Origin: Pogona vitticeps
Taxonomy: Eukaryota; Chordata; Lepidosauria; Squamata; Agamidae
NCBI RefSeq assembly: GCF_051106095.1
Contig: NC_135786.1
Location: 87,146,001 to 87,210,000, forward strand
Direction of reading: 5' to 3'
Length of the DNA: 64,000 nucleotides
Shown here: one piece after another, positions 61,901-64,000 of the stretch
Layout: each line of letters begins with the position of its first letter
Position numbering within the stretch: position 1 is the first letter of the stretch
Program-made: the position numbers and the translations under genes
The notes under the pieces: generated by a model
Databases searched by the model: none
What the model was told of the DNA's origin: nothing
Seen by the model: the letters and a program-made list of their open reading frames with translations, nothing else

Positions 61901-62982
61901 GTTGTAGAAGTAAAAAAGTGTGTATATGAACCAAAAGACAATATTTTGAATTTTTCATTAATATAGGAGAAATTTCTATGTTGGATGCCAATACAGAAAA
62001 TGGTGGCAACCTAACAGTAATGGGAAGGCATACTACAGGAGATTCTGGAATCCCAGAATCCTTGGGAGAGAGAGACTTGGAATATTTACACAGTCAGAGG
62101 AGGTAAGGAAATATAGACATTGTTATGTAACGTTATTATTTGTTATTCATTAAAATTGTATTAAGGACTGCTAACACGTAAAGAAATGGAAAAGCACAAC
62201 ACTTTAGTTACTTCTCAGATTAATATAATTAAGGATGGGAATTTGTTCTCCTTATCTCATTTCTTGCATTGAGGTTTTTCCTTGAAGCCTTGTGTGGCAT
62301 CTACTCTCGTCCCGCTTTGCTTGACCTTCAAGCCTCAGAGCACACGGAGGCAAACACTCTCTTCTTTTACACTTGCTGCCACCAGGTGATTTCTAAATCA
62401 CCATTACTTCCGAAAGATTCAGGTCCACACTTCAAGTTCTTTTAAATAAAACTTTGGTTTATTGATTACAGAGATTCATACAGTAAATATCTTCAGTAGC
62501 TAATCCTTAAATTTCCCAAACTACACACTCTATTACTCTGTCTGGATTTTCTCTCCTGCCTGACTCTTACATTTCTCTAACTGACTTAAACTCACTTAAT
62601 CTCCCCTCTGACTCTCTGACGCCGCCTCTTATAGCATCTCTCTTGACTCCGCCTCTCAGCAACATGAATATTCATAAATCATTACATAATACAAGAACCA
62701 TAGATCTAATAAAAGGAGAATGCTACACCTTGCTCTTTGCCCATCAAGCTGCCCTGACATAGTGTTCCTGTGCTCAGCTTCCCATTTTTCAGGTTGATAA
62801 TGAAGACAAAGTAACTTGCCACCCAAGCCCAACGTTTGCTACACCCACCAGCCCTTTGAATAAAATCAAGACTGTCTATTCATATTGAAGCTGTAACATT
62901 TTACTTTGGTTTCATCTGTAGCCAACGGCATGCTGGAATTACCAAGACTGCTGCTGATGTTGGTAACATTCAAGATGGACAG
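51132..62982 (+). CDS. SPATA1: Spermatogenesis-associated protein 1, internal exons (gene incomplete)
   Basis: Little-known protein enriched in testis; mouse work reported binding to the ciliary transport protein IFT20, so a role in sperm flagellum formation is possible. Exons read: 51132-51238, 55488-55605, 57665-57718, 57817-58138, 59950-60222, 61967-62102 and 62922-62982. All have GT/AG borders and compatible phases (2,0,0,1,1,2,0), giving 357 open codons. ELHVFYVPEEIWNFKLNT, TLRTLREQLGDYLGEDT, FLKCIGKKL and QETELKLKSFAPPY match the conserved human N-terminal region. The exons from 57817 on are hydrophilic and poorly conserved. The start codon lies in an unidentified exon upstream and the coiled-coil C-terminus lies beyond the window. 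Intron 1 here holds a DIRS-type fossil; other introns hold a Tigger-like MITE and SINEs. Confidence 0.92.
52924..54991. mobile_element. hAT-type MITE split by a DIRS-type insertion
   Basis: Begins CAGGGATGTTGACAAGTC and ends GACTCAAGTCCCCATCCCTG. The ends are inverse complements, and the flanks are a perfect 8-bp duplication CATATTTC (52916-52923 and 54992-54999). The interior is rich in AAGTCC/GGACTT motifs. The two MITE halves, about 110 and 145 bp, are separated by the DIRS-type element at about 53035-54843. Confidence 0.8.
53035..54843 (+). mobile_element. DIRS-type tyrosine-recombinase retroelement fossil
   Basis: Open stretches within 53838-54444 read like the tyrosine recombinase of DIRS elements: VAITSAHRASELAALQV, a block with FLPKVVS, and HSTRAVATSTAFPKG...TWSTPSTFASHY, with the HxxR motif and final tyrosine. 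Terminal inverted repeats are present: CACTAATAGGTTAATCTGCG...GAGATCTCCTGAATATTCT at the left is mirrored by AATATTCCGGAGATCTC...AGATTAACCCATTAGTGTGA at the right. A further inverted pair of about 53 bp (54586-54638 and 54792-54844) forms a hairpin at the 3' end. Reverse transcriptase is missing. It is a broken, internally shortened copy nested in a hAT-type MITE. Confidence 0.82.
55755..55985 (+). repeat. Dispersed repeat, TGCCATCAAGTCAATTCTGA family
   Basis: TTGTGCCATCATGTCAATTC, GGTAGAGAATAC, CCATTCCCTTCC, CTGCCCTGGGACTGCGCTGC and GCCCAAGGCTACATAGGCTG are diagnostic blocks. The same unit recurs at 2793-2965, 4383-4610, 6005-6126, 7330-7552, 8990-9120 and 60928-61200. It is probably SINE- or LINE-tail-derived; I could not name it. 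It lies in a SPATA1 intron. Confidence 0.7.
56195..56590 (+). mobile_element. L2-like LINE fragment in SPATA1 intron
   Basis: LVTSHLNHCNVCYTGL resembles the SRLDYCNALYLGL block of L2-like reverse transcriptases. It is followed at a proper distance by CTGTGAAACTCCCATCC, the W-N-x-LP region. It is heavily mutated and without a tail. Confidence 0.5.
56632..57047. mobile_element. Tigger/pogo-like MITE (CAGTGGTGCCTCGC family)
   Basis: CAGTGGTGCCTCGCTTAGCG and GCGAGGCACCACTG ends flanked by TA; internal TTTGCGATCGCAAA palindromes; non-coding. It lies in a SPATA1 intron. Confidence 0.88.
57083..57200 (+). repeat. tRNA-derived SINE fragment
   Basis: TGGATAGCTCAGTACAATAT is a good A-box-like tRNA head, and GAGGTTGAGAATTCAGTTCC lies where a B box is expected. 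It ends near CCAGCTTGTGCAGCC. It is a degenerate, isolated copy. Confidence 0.6.
58943..58990 (+). repeat. (TG)n microsatellite
   Basis: An unbroken run of about 24 TG units in a SPATA1 intron. Confidence 0.98.
59544..59883. mobile_element. hAT-type MITE with internal GC-rich repeats
   Basis: Left end CTGTGGTCCCCAACCTTTTA and right end GGGGGTTGGGAACCCCTG are inverse complements of the familiar CAGGGGTCCCCAACC hAT terminus. Flanks TTCTAAAT and CTCCAAAT are an 8-bp target duplication with two changes. The centre has three to four imperfect repeats of GGTGAGTGGGGCATGCTCGT. It is non-coding. Confidence 0.8.
60928..61200 (+). repeat. Dispersed repeat, TGCCATCAAGTCAATTCTGA family
   Basis: ATGTGCTGTCAAGTCAGTTC, TTTCTAGGTATAAAATGCTC, GAAGTGGTTTATCAATCC and the closing block TGACTCCACAGCC match the other copies. 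It lies in a SPATA1 intron. Confidence 0.65.
62230..62720 (-). mobile_element. Probable solo or partial LTR of a Gypsy-type element
   Basis: On the minus strand a TATAAGAGGC promoter-like block (about 62635) is followed by AATCAATAAACC (about 62465) and then CACCTGGTGGCAGCAAGTGT (about 62395). The last motif resembles CCACTGGTGGCAGTGAGAAG at 42120, just upstream of the gag fossil. That would fit an LTR plus the start of the internal leader of a related family. No coding region or second LTR was found, so it is a fragment. Ends are approximate. Confidence 0.45.
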
Positions 62983-63296
62983 GTATATTTCCAAAAACCT
63001 GGCAAGAAAATGGAGTTATTCTCGCAGGGCTCTTCCAGATGGTGCCAACGTGTGGTACCTCTTAGAGCTGCTTTTTGCCCCCCCCCTTTATGGGGAGAAA
63101 AGAAAAAGGGGGAAGGAAGGGGAGAGAGACATAAACAAAAAAACTGAAAGCTCCTGACCAAGCTTTGACCTTAGAAATGGATTGAAAAGTGCCATATTTA
63201 AACTCCATCCTCCTGAGATGATCCTAAAAAATAAACAAATTTGCCTTACAGGAGGAACATTTTGCCACTGTTGCTGTCACTGATTATATCTGGCAA

Positions 63297-63533
63297 TGAG
63301 CCTTGTAGCACAGTGGTTAAACTGCAGTACTGCAGCCAACACTCTGATCATGACCCAGGTTTGATCCCAGGTAGTGAGCTTGAGGTTGATTCAGCCTTCC
63401 ATCCTTTTGAGATTGGTAAATTGAGAACCCAGCTCACAACGGTGGGCAATGTGTAGCCTGCATAATTAAATTATAAACCACCCAGAGTGCTTTAAGCACT
63501 ATGTGGTGGTATATAAGCAACACACTTTGCTTT
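63297..63533 (+). repeat. Sauria-type SINE (full length)
   Basis: CCTTGTAGCACAGTGGTTAAACTGCAGTACTG-type head, B box near GTTTGATCCCAGGTAG, middle TTGGTAAATTGAGAACCCAGC, and tail AATTATAAACCACCCAGAGTGC with ATATAAGCAACACACTTTG. This arrangement is the hallmark of the tRNA-derived Sauria SINE of lizards. Confidence 0.85.
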
Positions 63534-63732
63534 GTCTGCTTAGTGGGAGCTAAAAAAACCCCACAGAACATCAGAAACCAGTTAGGTACATTTTGCAGAA
63601 CAACTGACTCATCTGGGAGAGCCCTTTTTTCTTTATTACCAAAATAAAGGTTCGCATACTTTTGCAGTATATGCAAGAATTGTTGTTCTCTAATTCTGTA
63701 CTTTGTCTTAGATAAAACTTTTTATATTGTAG

Positions 63733-63747
63733 AGTTCTCAGCTTAAA
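63733..63747 (+). CDS. SPATA1: Possible 15-nt SPATA1 microexon
   Basis: TTTTTATATTGTAG then AGTTCTCAGCTTAAA then GTAAGTA. A strong acceptor and a perfect GTAAGT donor enclose five codons (SSQLK) in phase 0, which is what the previous exon requires. An exon this short may be coincidence. I do not recall a human counterpart well enough to confirm it. Confidence 0.25.
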
Positions 63748-63893
63748 GTAAGTACATTCTTTCCTTAAAATGCATTTCACATATTCTGAAAGAGAAAACT
63801 ATTTATTGCAGCCTTTAAATACATTTGTTAACGTTTCCAGTTTTTCTGCCACACTGAAGATTTGTCCCAATTTTTCCATCTCCCAGTTTTTCC

Positions 63894-64000
63894 CCTTGTA
63901 GTGCAGTGGTTAAACTGCAGTACTGTAGTCAAAACTCTGCTCGCAACCTGGGTTCAATCCCAGGTAGCTGGCTTAAGGTTCACTCAGCCTTCCAACCTTG
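63894..64000 (+). repeat. Sauria-type SINE cut by the window edge
   Basis: CCTTGTAGTGCAGTGGTTAA, GGGTTCAATCCCAGGTAGCT and TCACTCAGCCTTCCAACCTT are the first half of the same SINE. It is closer to the family consensus than the other copies here, so probably young. Confidence 0.85.

Noticed and set aside
63894-64000. tRNA-like A and B boxes (also at 7047, 21991, 57083, 63297)
   Set aside because: These are heads of tRNA-derived SINEs; no full cloverleaf or anticodon stem was seen.

Overview
This is vertebrate nuclear DNA, almost certainly from a squamate reptile and probably a lizard. Split genes with GT/AG introns rule out a prokaryote. The interspersed repeats fit Squamata: tRNA-derived SINEs of the Sauria type, L2/CR1-like and L1-like LINE ends, Tc1 and Tigger-like DNA elements, hAT-type MITEs, a DIRS-type element and a Ty3/Gypsy fossil with a SCAN-like capsid. 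I recognised no species-specific sequence.

Three host genes can be read exon by exon, in the order RPF1 (+), GNG5 (-), SPATA1 (+). This is the order I recall for human chromosome 1p22, so the block looks syntenic. RPF1 (24749-32840, nine coding exons) is complete at 343 residues. GNG5 (39469-36734, two coding exons) is complete at 68 residues and ends in the prenylation box CSFL. SPATA1 enters at 51132 and runs off the right edge. Seven consecutive exons are in phase, but its first coding exon was not found. RPF1 and GNG5 converge. GNG5 and SPATA1 diverge from one GC-rich, CpG-dense island near 38.6-40.1 kb.

The first 24.5 kb hold no exon I recognise. They are intergenic repeats plus several quiet, non-repetitive stretches that could be conserved non-coding DNA. 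Notable repeats are a hairpin-array element at 6.1-6.8 kb, three 136-bp hAT-type MITEs packed end to end with shared 8-bp junctions (9.5-9.9 kb), an antisense L1 tail split by a Tigger-like MITE (13-14.7 kb), an unassigned minus-strand ORF pair (16.6-17.5 kb) and two more Tigger-like MITEs, one carrying a GC-rich minisatellite.

Between GNG5 and SPATA1 lies the most unusual stretch. A diverged copy of RPF1 intron 4 plus exon 5 (41.1-42.1 kb) abuts a Gypsy gag fossil (42.1-45.2 kb). That is followed by a second RPF1-intron-like segment (45.2-45.4 kb), which also recurs inside the GNG5 intron. Within SPATA1, a DIRS-type fossil has landed inside a hAT-type MITE whose own 8-bp target duplication is still perfect.

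Coordinates of exons come from reading splice sites and phase by eye and from recalled human protein sequences. Repeat names rest on terminal motifs and target duplications, not on a database search.
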